This document shows, piece after piece, positions 8,789 through 16,670 of a DNA stretch of 41,461 nucleotides (position 1 is its first letter; each line of letters starts with the position of its first letter). The notes under the pieces are model-generated. The model had not been told where the DNA came from, made no database searches, and saw only the letters and a program-made list of their open reading frames with translations. Source of the DNA: Candidatus Endomicrobium procryptotermitis (GTDB lineage Bacteria; Elusimicrobiota; Endomicrobiia; Endomicrobiales; Endomicrobiaceae); assembly GCA_031279415.1 (NCBI GenBank), contig JAITIP010000011.1, forward strand, positions 1 through 41,461. Reading direction: 5' to 3'. The position numbers and the translations under genes were made by a program.

Positions 8789-9284
8789 TAACTTTAACAC
8801 ATATCGTAACAAATCGTTTGTGCAAAAACCACATCTTTTCGGCATATGGAAATTTACAGACGGACATCTGTTTTTAAAAGCGGATATCCGTCTGTAATGT
8901 CCGCAAAAACCGCATATCTGGAACCAGTTACTGCTATTTCAACCACTAGTCTTATTCAATCAAAGCGTTTTTATCGGAAGTAAACGCTTTTGAGCCGTCT
9001 TCAGATTTTTCTATTAGGAATCTGTTTTTTTGATCTTCCACATAACTTCAACCCTTTGTCGAACAAATTAAATTTTTATAATTTTACTTCTGAGTCTCTC
9101 TTTTTGGTTAGCAAAATGGGTTTTCTTCTATTTCACCATATGTTGTAGAGATTGGACTTGTATTTTTATAATACTTTATAAAAAAGTTTCTTCTTTTTTA
9201 TCAAAATAAAAAATAATTGAAAAAATAATATGTTTTAATTATTATACGCATTGTAAAAAATTTTTTTGATATGGCTAAAAAGCC
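8789..9284. other. Gene-free spacer with a long hairpin and a possible gene remnant
   Basis: No convincing gene lies here. The spacer holds the hairpin at 8854-8897 (listed separately). A short minus-strand frame at 8952-9041 reads like a protein tail (EDQKNRFLIEKSEDG, then TSDKNALIE and a stop), possibly a decayed gene end. The block 9180-9280 is very AT-rich. A near-direct repeat, GCAAAAACC followed by ACAT or GCAT, occurs at about 8822 and 8903 on either side of the hairpin. Confidence 0.4.
8854..8897. repeat. 17-bp imperfect inverted repeat
   Basis: The arms at 8854-8870 and 8881-8897 pair over about 17 bp with two or three mismatches (core CAGACGGA against TCCGTCTG), around a 10-base spacer TTTTTAAAAG. 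No U-run follows on the plus strand, so it is not a classical terminator. It may be a transcript-end structure or a small mobile-element remnant. Confidence 0.6.
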
Positions 9285-9315
9285 TTGACATATTTATTAT
9301 AAATGTGTATAAATA
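9285..9315 (+). promoter_or_regulatory. Promoter with overlapping palindrome ahead of the TetR gene
   Basis: A perfect TTGACA at 9285-9290 and TATAAA at 9308-9313 are 17 bases apart. The interval is covered by an inverted repeat, TATTTAT (9291-9297) and ATAAATA (9309-9315), with an inner TTATA/TATAA pair. A palindrome inside a promoter directly upstream of a TetR gene is the usual form of a self-repression operator. That this regulator binds here is inferred. Confidence 0.65.
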
Positions 9316-9346
9316 ACATGTTAAATTAAATGAAGGAAGTATAATA

Positions 9347-9934
9347 ATGGTAAGACCATCACAAAATCTTAATAAAAAATTGATTGAACTTGGAAAAGAA
9401 AAAATTATTTCCTACGGAATTGCAAATTTGAGCATAAGACAGATATGTCTTGACGGTAAAATTAATCTCGGTATGTTTTATTATTATTTCAAGTCAAAAG
9501 AAAATTTTATTAAAGCTATTTTGAGGAGTCTGAACAATGATTTGGCGGCGATTTGGATTGTCCAATCTGAAAAGCTGTCAAGTTCGGTGGAAAAACTTAA
9601 AAAAGTTTTGCTGATAAACGTAAAGATGATAAGAGAAAAACATGGAATGATAGAAACTTTAATTAAAGATACGAATATTTTTGACAAGTTTTACGTTGAA
9701 ATAGGAAAAGAAATGTATTCTTCATGGATAAAATTTTATTCCAATCTTATTAATGAATGCAAAAATGATGGATACTTAGACAAAAATATTGACACCGATA
9801 TTTTGATTGCCATAATAACAGGGGCAGTTCACAGTTATGCAAAAAAGTATAATTTTTGTGATTATGACGATGAAAAAACTTATTATGCGGATATTGAAAA
9901 AATGATTGATTTTATAATGGAAAAATTTAAATAA
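9347..9934 (+). CDS. TetR/AcrR family transcriptional regulator
   Basis: A 195-residue TetR-type repressor. Residues about 10-60 are the DNA-binding helix-turn-helix domain (GIANLSIRQICLDG, then LGMFYYYFKSKENF, the classic turn-plus-YYYF pattern). The remainder is an all-helical ligand and dimer domain with no recognisable ligand signature. GAAGG lies ahead of the ATG. It is the first gene of an efflux operon: the TolC gene starts 21 bases after its stop and the RND gene follows. It probably represses its own promoter through the palindrome at 9291-9315 until a pump substrate binds. Confidence 0.9.
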   Translation: MVRPSQNLNKKLIELGKEKIISYGIANLSIRQICLDGKINLGMFYYYFKSKENFIKAILRSLNNDLAAIWIVQSEKLSSSVEKLKKVLLINVKMIREKHGMIETLIKDTNIFDKFYVEIGKEMYSSWIKFYSNLINECKNDGYLDKNIDTDILIAIITGAVHSYAKKYNFCDYDDEKTYYADIEKMIDFIMEKFK

Positions 9935-9955
9935 AATTAAACGGAGATGTTAAAT

Positions 9956-11380
9956 ATGAAAAAAGTTAAGCTATTGTTGTTATTGAGTTTTGTTGCAGCT
10001 GTTCCTGTGTATGGAGAAATGTTAACTATGCAGCAATATTTGGATATTGTTTCCAAAAATAACAGCGAGCTGCAATCCGTTCAGGCGAATATAAATGCTA
10101 TTAAAGGAAAAATAGCCGAAATCGAAAGAGCATATTCTTATTTTCTCAGCGCCGGAGTGACTTATGCCGATGATCAAAGCGGCAGACCTCTTGTTTCCGA
10201 TATTTTGACTATGGAGAGGATGACGAGTTTTAATACTGATGTAAGTGTAAACAAACAATTTGAAACCGGTACAAATATTTCCATAGGTTTACAGGGTTCC
10301 TACGGCAATTATAACAATAGAATTTCTTCGGATTATGAAGTTACCGACCTTTCTCCTTTTATAAAGCTTGAGCAGTCTTTGTTAAAGGATTGGAAAGGCG
10401 GAGCTACGAAAGCGAGCATAGCTCAAGCAAGGGCAAACGCAAAATCGGCGCTTTATCTTTTGGAATACAAAAAGCAGAATATTTTATTAAACGCAAAGCT
10501 TGCGTATTGGAATTTGTCATATGCGAGAACCGTAATTGATTTCAGAAGATATTCTTTGGACAGGACGAGGAAAATTTTAGATTGGAATCAGAAGAGATAT
10601 AATCTCGATTTGGCTGAAAAATCGGATTTGCTTCAATCCCAAGCCGCTTTCAAAACAAGGGAACTGAATTTGAAACTTGCTTATGAAGCCGAAGTAAAAT
10701 CTTCAAGAGATTTTAACAGACTTATCAATGTTTCCGATCCAAAAGTAAGTTATCAAGTGGAAACTTTTATAACTTCTGGAAATAATTTTGAAAAAGATAA
10801 AAAGCTTGAGAAAAAAGGGTTAAGAGCTGATGTTCTGGCCGCTATGGAAGATGTCATAAGCGTGGCGCAGGCACAGATAGTTTCCGAAAAAGGAATGGGA
10901 GCAGATTTGGTGTTTACCGGTCAGTTTGCATTAAACGGTGTCAACAAAGATTTTCCGAAGGCAAGTTCTGATTTGGGAGAACTGAACAAGCCTTCATATT
11001 CGTTAGGTATCCGTTACAGTCTTCCGTTAGATTTTTCTTTAAGAAAGACAATCATCAGTGGATACAAAGCGGCACAGACGGCGGCTGAAAAAGCCGTAGA
11101 AAACGCTAAACTTCAAGAAAGCAATGATTGGTTCCAGTTGTTAGACAACTGGAGCAATGCCAAATCTAGATTTGCTCTAGCTATGGAAATAAGAAATATT
11201 CAGCAACAGAGAAATGCAGAGGAGCAGGATCTTTTGAAAAAAGGAAGAAGCACGACTTATCTTGTTTTGCAAAGCGAACAGGATCTCGATGACTCGTACT
11301 TAGGAATGCTTCAGACAATTATTGAACTTATAAGCATATATGAGCAGGCAGAAGCTTTTTACGGTGTTAATATAGAGTAA
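9956..11380 (+). CDS. TolC-family outer-membrane efflux protein
   Basis: A 474-residue exported protein with a signal peptide (MKKVKLLLLLSFVAAVPVYG). It has two long helical, coiled-coil repeats typical of outer-membrane efflux proteins, for example SALYLLEYKKQNILLNAKL and the later KAAQTAAEKAVENAKLQES section. It would trimerise into the outer-membrane duct of an RND efflux system. An ATG at 9947 is in frame, but GGAG at 9943-9946 fits the ATG at 9956 with normal spacing and gives a cleaner signal peptide. The operon goes straight from this gene to the RND pump with a 110-base gap and no adaptor gene. Confidence 0.88.
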   Translation: MKKVKLLLLLSFVAAVPVYGEMLTMQQYLDIVSKNNSELQSVQANINAIKGKIAEIERAYSYFLSAGVTYADDQSGRPLVSDILTMERMTSFNTDVSVNKQFETGTNISIGLQGSYGNYNNRISSDYEVTDLSPFIKLEQSLLKDWKGGATKASIAQARANAKSALYLLEYKKQNILLNAKLAYWNLSYARTVIDFRRYSLDRTRKILDWNQKRYNLDLAEKSDLLQSQAAFKTRELNLKLAYEAEVKSSRDFNRLINVSDPKVSYQVETFITSGNNFEKDKKLEKKGLRADVLAAMEDVISVAQAQIVSEKGMGADLVFTGQFALNGVNKDFPKASSDLGELNKPSYSLGIRYSLPLDFSLRKTIISGYKAAQTAAEKAVENAKLQESNDWFQLLDNWSNAKSRFALAMEIRNIQQQRNAEEQDLLKKGRSTTYLVLQSEQDLDDSYLGMLQTIIELISIYEQAEAFYGVNIE

Positions 11381-11490
11381 ACCCAAAATGTGGTGCAGTC
11401 TGTTTTGTCCTGAAGTAATCAGAAGTCTTGGTTGCATTCGGGAAAATATAACGATAAAAAATATTATAAAAAATTATATAAGGGGAAAAA

Positions 11491-14400
11491 ATGAATTTAG
11501 CAAAACTTTCAATTAAACGTCCAACTTTTATAATGGCGATACTTATGACCGTTCTGATACTCGGAGTGGTTTCTCTTAGCAAGCTCAGTGTCAGAATGTT
11601 TCCTGATGTAGATTTTCCTTATGTGGCTGCAATAATAACCTATCCTGGTGCTGGAGTCAACGAAATAGAACAACTGGTAACAAAACCCGTTGAAGACGCT
11701 GTGTCCAGTGTTGCTGGACTTAAGCATCTCACTTCGATAAATCAGGATAGTTTATCCATAGTGTTTGCAGAATTTGTTCTTTCAAAAGATCCCGATATCG
11801 CAACACAGGAGATAAGAGACAAAATTGGGCAGATAAGGCAGACTTTGCCGGAAGACATAGAAGAGCCGATAATTTTAAAAGCTGATATGGATAGTATGCC
11901 GCTTGTTACGATAAGTTTAAAATCAGACACGATGTCTCCGAAAGAGTTGTATGATTTTGCATATGATGTAGTGTCAAAAGATTTTTCGCAGGTATCGGGT
12001 GTTTCGCAAATACAGATCGTCGGTGGTTCAAGAAGAGAAATACATGTAAATGCCGATAAAATAAAATTAAAAGAGCATGAGCTTACTCTTACAGCTCTTG
12101 CTTCTAGAATTAAAGCAAACACTCTTAATGTTCCTGCCGGAAAAGTGGACAGAGGGGAAAAAGAAATAACCTACAGAACAATGGGAGAGTTTTCTTCCGT
12201 GAAAAAGATAAATGATGTCGTCGTCAGTTTTGTGGGCAACGATGTTCCGGTTACGGTTAAAGATGTGGCAACCGTCGAAGATGGTGTCAAAGATGAAATT
12301 TCAAGAGCCAGACTAGATTTTAAAGATGAAAATGGAAATATAATTTATGAACCCTCTTTATTAATGCATATTTACAGGCAGGCAAAAGGCAATGATGTCG
12401 CGATTTCAGATGGAGTAAAAAATAAAATCGATGAAGTAAATGTCAAATACCAAAAGTTCAATGGAAATCCCAAGATAACTCTTATTTCCGATACTGCGCA
12501 GGGGGTAAGAAGGAATCTTGCGGACGTAAAAGATACCATAGTTGAAGGTATTTTTCTTGCGGTTGTTGTTGTGTACTTTTTTCTCGGCAGTTGGCGTTCG
12601 ACATTTATTACTGCTCTTGCTCTGCCGAACAGTTTGATAGGTGCTTTTGTGTTTATGTACGCTTTCGGATTCAGTTTAAATGTAATATCGCTTATGTCTT
12701 TATCGCTTGCCGTCGGGCTTTTGATAGATGACGCCATAGTTGTCAGAGAAAATATATTCAGGCATTATGAAGAAGGGGCTAATTCAATAAAAGCTGCTAT
12801 AGATGGCACAAATGAAGTTACTTTGGCGGTTATAGCTACCACCAGTACTGTTATAGCTGTATTTTTCCCGGTGGCTTTTTTAAGCGGTATTATGGGACAG
12901 TTTTTCAGAGAATTCGGATTGACGGTAGTATTTGCAATGCTCATATCGGTTCTTGACGCCTTGACAATAGCGCCTATGCTTTCCGCTTACATAATTCCTC
13001 AACATAAAGAGACAAAGGCAAAAGCAAAAATGCGTTCAGGAATTTTGGGAATCGTCGAAAAATTTCGCAACGGACTGATTTATATTTTCAGATTGCTGAC
13101 AGTGGTATGGTTTAATAAACTTTTTGGCTTTGTGGAATTTTGTTATGCGGGGCTGATTTCTTTTATTGTCAAAAAAGATTTGCTGCACAAAACATTTAAT
13201 TTAAACAAAAAAATAAAAAATGTTTTCGTTTACATTATCAAATATAAATTTCTGTTTTTTATTTTATCCGTATTTTTACTGATTTTTGGCATATCAAAAA
13301 AAATCGCGCATGTTCCGTCTGTCGTGTTTTTTATTATTGCGCTTACGGCATTTCTTGTTTTTGCGTTCATCAATTTTTTTAATTTTGAAAAAAACAAGCT
13401 GTGCTTTTCTATAAGCTGGAAATTCATGACACTTATGATAATAATGATAATTTTTGTTTTTACCATAGTCGGTGGAAAATCTCTTCAAAATACATTTATG
13501 CCGAATTCGGAATGGGGGGAATTCAACGTTACTCTTGTGTCAAAACCCGGCACTTCTTTAGAGCAAATGGACAAATATGCAAGAGATATAGAAGAAATAA
13601 TAATGAGTGCCCCCGATGTGGAACTTATTTCTTCATCCGTAGGCTCAGCGGACATGTTTTCGTCTATGGCAAATAAAACAAGTATTTATGTTAAAATGAT
13701 AGATAATCCGTCAAAAGGCGGAATAATAAAAAGAATTCTCTCTTTATTTAGTAAGAAAAAACAAAAAGAGCCGTCTAAAAAAAGAATGCGTTCTACTTCG
13801 CAGATGAAAGATTATTTGAGAGAAGTTCTGAATAAAAAATATGGCGAAGAGCTTGATATTGCCATCACCAGACAATTGCTTGGTGGCAGCCAAAGCGAAT
13901 TTATTATGGAACTTACCGGAGACGATATAGACATTTTATATGAAGCCGCGCAAACTCTTATAGAAAGATTTAAATCCATTCCGCATTTGGTAGACCTCAC
14001 CACAAATTACAAACCCGGTAAACCGGAAATAAGATTGCAGATGGACGCGTCTAAAATGGAAGTGCTCGGAGTGAATTCTGTTATAATTGGCACAGAAGTC
14101 CGTGCCATGATAGATGGTGCGATTGCTGGAAAATACAGGGAAAACGGGCTTGAATACGATATACGCGTGCGACTACAGGAAAATCAAAAAGATATAAGCA
14201 AAGCTTTTAGTACGATATATGTTAACAATATAAATAATAAGCTTATAAAGCTTAAAAATGTGGCCGCGTTGCAGGAAGCCGAAGGACCGACGCAGATTTT
14301 CAGAAAAGACAGGACACGTTTTGTTTCAGTTGAGGGAAATCTCTCGGAAGGCGGCGCCATAGGTACCGTGCAAAAAGCAGCTTTTAAAATCTTTTATGAA

Positions 14401-15063
14401 GAAAAATACGCCAATCCGAAAAATGCACAGAAATGGAAAAATATAGAAATTAGAGAATCCGGAAATGCCGAAGAAATGGCCACAATGCAGTCAAGCATAG
14501 CAATTGCTGCTTTACTTTCTCTGATGTTTATATTTATGGTTCTTGCTAGCTTATACGAGTCGGTAATAACGCCTTTTACGATTATGACGGCGCTGCCGCT
14601 AGGAATTATCGGTGGAATTATAGCGTTGCTTATTGCGGGACAGCCGATAGACATGTTTACGTTGATAGGAATGATAATGCTTCTGGGCATAGTCGCCAAA
14701 AACTCAATTTTGCTTGTTGACTACATACAACAGCAAATGCGCGCCGGTGTAGATATAGACAATGCAATAATAAAAGCTGGTTCCATAAGACTTCGTCCGA
14801 TTCTAATGACTTCGTTTGCTCTTATCGCTGGAATGATGCCGACGGCACTAGGGCTTTCCGAAGTTGGGCAGTTCAGAAAAGGCATGGGTATAGTAGTTAT
14901 TGGAGGCATTATAGCCTCTACGGTACTTACGCTTATAATTGTTCCCGCAATATTTGAATATATGGAAATATTCAGACGTTTTTTAAGAAAAACTTTCAGC
15001 CGTCCGAGAAAGAGGATGATAGACTATACGGAAGAAAAATTAAAAGACAAAGGCTTAGCATAA
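11491..15063 (+). CDS. RND-family (HAE1-like) efflux pump, enlarged
   Basis: An inner-membrane proton-driven exporter of 1190 residues, against about 1030-1050 for AcrB-type pumps. The proton relay is intact: D413-D414 in GLLIDDAIVVREN and K1070 in GIVAKNSILLVDY. The extra length is mainly between TM6 and TM7. About 140 residues (505-645) replace a loop of roughly 35, with at least two strongly hydrophobic stretches (about 588-605 and 612-632). A second, basic insert at about 745-770 (SLFSKKKQKEPSKKRMRS) lies in the second porter half. GGGG precedes the ATG. The substrate class (drug or lipid) is not readable, and the heavy-metal type is unlikely from the motifs. Confidence 0.9.
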   Translation: MNLAKLSIKRPTFIMAILMTVLILGVVSLSKLSVRMFPDVDFPYVAAIITYPGAGVNEIEQLVTKPVEDAVSSVAGLKHLTSINQDSLSIVFAEFVLSKDPDIATQEIRDKIGQIRQTLPEDIEEPIILKADMDSMPLVTISLKSDTMSPKELYDFAYDVVSKDFSQVSGVSQIQIVGGSRREIHVNADKIKLKEHELTLTALASRIKANTLNVPAGKVDRGEKEITYRTMGEFSSVKKINDVVVSFVGNDVPVTVKDVATVEDGVKDEISRARLDFKDENGNIIYEPSLLMHIYRQAKGNDVAISDGVKNKIDEVNVKYQKFNGNPKITLISDTAQGVRRNLADVKDTIVEGIFLAVVVVYFFLGSWRSTFITALALPNSLIGAFVFMYAFGFSLNVISLMSLSLAVGLLIDDAIVVRENIFRHYEEGANSIKAAIDGTNEVTLAVIATTSTVIAVFFPVAFLSGIMGQFFREFGLTVVFAMLISVLDALTIAPMLSAYIIPQHKETKAKAKMRSGILGIVEKFRNGLIYIFRLLTVVWFNKLFGFVEFCYAGLISFIVKKDLLHKTFNLNKKIKNVFVYIIKYKFLFFILSVFLLIFGISKKIAHVPSVVFFIIALTAFLVFAFINFFNFEKNKLCFSISWKFMTLMIIMIIFVFTIVGGKSLQNTFMPNSEWGEFNVTLVSKPGTSLEQMDKYARDIEEIIMSAPDVELISSSVGSADMFSSMANKTSIYVKMIDNPSKGGIIKRILSLFSKKKQKEPSKKRMRSTSQMKDYLREVLNKKYGEELDIAITRQLLGGSQSEFIMELTGDDIDILYEAAQTLIERFKSIPHLVDLTTNYKPGKPEIRLQMDASKMEVLGVNSVIIGTEVRAMIDGAIAGKYRENGLEYDIRVRLQENQKDISKAFSTIYVNNINNKLIKLKNVAALQEAEGPTQIFRKDRTRFVSVEGNLSEGGAIGTVQKAAFKIFYEEKYANPKNAQKWKNIEIRESGNAEEMATMQSSIAIAALLSLMFIFMVLASLYESVITPFTIMTALPLGIIGGIIALLIAGQPIDMFTLIGMIMLLGIVAKNSILLVDYIQQQMRAGVDIDNAIIKAGSIRLRPILMTSFALIAGMMPTALGLSEVGQFRKGMGIVVIGGIIASTVLTLIIVPAIFEYMEIFRRFLRKTFSRPRKRMIDYTEEKLKDKGLA

Positions 15064-15422
15064 CAGAGACAAAATCGAAAAATTGTATATCTGTCCGCTT
15101 TAAAAAATTAAATTCTGCATTATAATGTTCTTAGCACAAGGAATGGATTTATAAACACAATATAAATAAATGCTCTTTCAATTTTTCAGGTTCTACATCT
15201 GCCGTCATTTTTTTAATTTTTCGGCAAATACGCTAAAGAATATCTTAAAATACCGGGTTGAAAAATATCAATCAAAGCCTTGTATATAATACAAGTATCA
15301 TTTCTTGTTCCAAAATTTTTCGTCTTCGTTGTGTTTCTTTGGAAATGTCCATTGCTATCACCTCTTTTATTATATCTTAAAAAGGATTATAGATTATATC
15401 TATTTTGACCTTAACGGCTCTC
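15064..15422. other. Spacer between the efflux and glutamate synthase operons
   Basis: No intact gene is supported. A plus-strand frame at 15305-15601 has no ribosome site, no family pattern and overlaps gltB1, so I leave it out. The minus strand carries the decayed small gene at 15149-15352. No clear terminator follows the RND stop. Confidence 0.5.
15149..15352 (-). pseudogene. Decayed small gene on the minus strand
   Basis: Reading the minus strand from 15352, a strong AGAGGTG ribosome site leads into ATG and MDISKETQRRRKILEQEM. The frame then stops after about 26 codons. Protein-like sequence continues in other frames (YKALIDIFQPGILRY, then FAEKLKKMTADVEPEKLKE) to a stop at 15149-15151. 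TATAAT-like boxes lie upstream on that strand. This looks like one small gene of about 65-70 codons broken by at least two shifts. The start resembles those of some MNT-type nucleotidyltransferases, but the rest does not support that firmly. Confidence 0.4.
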
Positions 15423-15451
15423 TTGACTTTTTTTTTGCAATATGGTACATT
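15423..15451 (+). promoter_or_regulatory. Promoter for the glutamate synthase operon
   Basis: TTGACT at 15423-15428 and TACATT at 15446-15451 are 17 bases apart. They would give a leader of about 95 bases before the gltB1 start at 15555, enough to hold the hairpin at 15499-15520. Confidence 0.5.
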
Positions 15452-15498
15452 TATACAGATAAATTGATAATTGACGGTTGGGGCAAAGGCGTCCTAGA

Positions 15499-15535
15499 AA
15501 ATAATCTTCACAGATTATTTAAGGATGCTTTTTTT
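15499..15535 (+). promoter_or_regulatory. Hexaloop hairpin plus T-run in the gltB1 leader
   Basis: A perfect 8-bp stem (AAATAATC 15499-15506, GATTATTT 15513-15520) closes a six-base loop, TTCACA. Eight bases later comes a run of seven T (15529-15535). It may act as an attenuator. An ANTAR regulator is encoded downstream, and such proteins bind paired hexaloop hairpins. However, I see only one clean hairpin, and its loop lacks the A1/G4 bases of known ANTAR targets. Confidence 0.4.
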
Positions 15536-15554
15536 GTTATACGGGGAGGACTAC

Positions 15555-16670
15555 ATGTTAAAAGAAGGGGAATTACGAATTCCTGCCGGCTGTGCGATTA
15601 GCGGAATCATAGATAAAAAAGGCAATAGGTTCGGCGGGCAGGAAATAATTAAATCCATCGCTTTAATGCATGACCGTTCAAACGGTTTAGGTGGCGGTTT
15701 CGCCGCTTACGGCATATATCCACAGTATAAAGATTTATTTGCGCTGCACATATTTTATGACGACTTAAATATTAAAATGCAGACGGAAGAGTTTCTTGCG
15801 AGACATTTTGATATTGAAAGTGCCGGAAATATACCCACAAGTCAGGTTCCTACCGTAAAAAATAAGCCTTTGATATGGCGTTATTTCGTTCATCCAAGAA
15901 CTTATATGGTAAAGGAAGGTTTTATGGATGATAAAGAGTTTACCGCAAGATGTGTAATAAGAATAAATAAAGAATATACGGGCGCATACGTTTTTTCCAG
16001 CGGGAAAAATATGGGAGTGTTTAAGGGTGTCGGTTATCCAGAAGATATAGGTGAATTTTTTATGCTGGATACCTATGAAGCTTATATGTGGACAGCACAT
16101 GGAAGATTTCCGACAAATACGCCCGGCTGGTGGGGAGGAGCACATCCTTTTACCATGCTTAACTGGTCGGTAGTGCATAATGGAGAAATTTCTTCTTATG
16201 ATGCCAACAGACGTTTTGTTGAAATGTTTGGATATAAATGCACCCTTCAAACCGATACTGAAGTAATAACTTATCTGTTTGATCTTCTTATAAGAAAACA
16301 TGGGCTTCCAATAGAAAAAGCCATAGAAATTATGGTCGCTCCTTTTTGGGACGATATAGAAAAAGTGAATAAAGATTTGCAAAATGAGCTTAAAAGTCTC
16401 AGAGCCGTTTATTCAAGCGCTTTGATAAATGGTCCTTTTTCGATAATACTCGGTTATGAAAAAGGAATGATTGCTTTAAACGACAGAATCAAACTGCGTT
16501 CTTTGGTCGCGGCCGAAAAAGGCGACAGAACTTATGTCGCAAGCGAAGAAAGCGCAATAAGAATCATTTGCGCAGATCCCGAAAGAGTGTGGTTGCCCAG
16601 AGGCGGGGAACCTGTAGTTGCTTTACTTGAAGACGATATTCAAGGAGGACAAAATGAGCATAGATTTTAA
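15555..16670 (+). CDS. Glutamate synthase amidotransferase subunit (GltB1, class II GATase)
   Basis: A 371-residue protein holding only the glutaminase domain of glutamate synthase. It should release ammonia from glutamine for the synthase core encoded next. The N-terminal nucleophile is probably C13 in AGCAISGI, so a 12-residue leader must be removed, as in other class II amidotransferases. Further family motifs are AHGRFPTNTPGWWGGAHPF and VVHNGEISSYDANRRF. A frame extends back to 15525, but GGGGAGGA at 15543-15550 fits the ATG at 15555. Its last 17 bases overlap the next gene. This is the separate-subunit form best known from archaea and anaerobic bacteria. Confidence 0.88.
   Translation: MLKEGELRIPAGCAISGIIDKKGNRFGGQEIIKSIALMHDRSNGLGGGFAAYGIYPQYKDLFALHIFYDDLNIKMQTEEFLARHFDIESAGNIPTSQVPTVKNKPLIWRYFVHPRTYMVKEGFMDDKEFTARCVIRINKEYTGAYVFSSGKNMGVFKGVGYPEDIGEFFMLDTYEAYMWTAHGRFPTNTPGWWGGAHPFTMLNWSVVHNGEISSYDANRRFVEMFGYKCTLQTDTEVITYLFDLLIRKHGLPIEKAIEIMVAPFWDDIEKVNKDLQNELKSLRAVYSSALINGPFSIILGYEKGMIALNDRIKLRSLVAAEKGDRTYVASEESAIRIICADPERVWLPRGGEPVVALLEDDIQGGQNEHRF

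Noticed and set aside
8952..9041. A 29-codon minus-strand protein-like tail
   Set aside because: Too short and without a start context or family match to call as a gene; mentioned only in the spacer entry.
15499..15535. A standard intrinsic terminator before gltB1
   Set aside because: The T-run begins eight bases after an A/T-rich stem, so it is not a strong terminator. It is kept only as a possible attenuator.
15305..15601. A 98-residue plus-strand frame before gltB1
   Set aside because: No ribosome site and no recognisable pattern. It crosses the predicted promoter and overlaps gltB1 in another frame.
15765..16382. A 205-residue minus-strand frame
   Set aside because: Shadow of gltB1, which has family motifs and a ribosome site.
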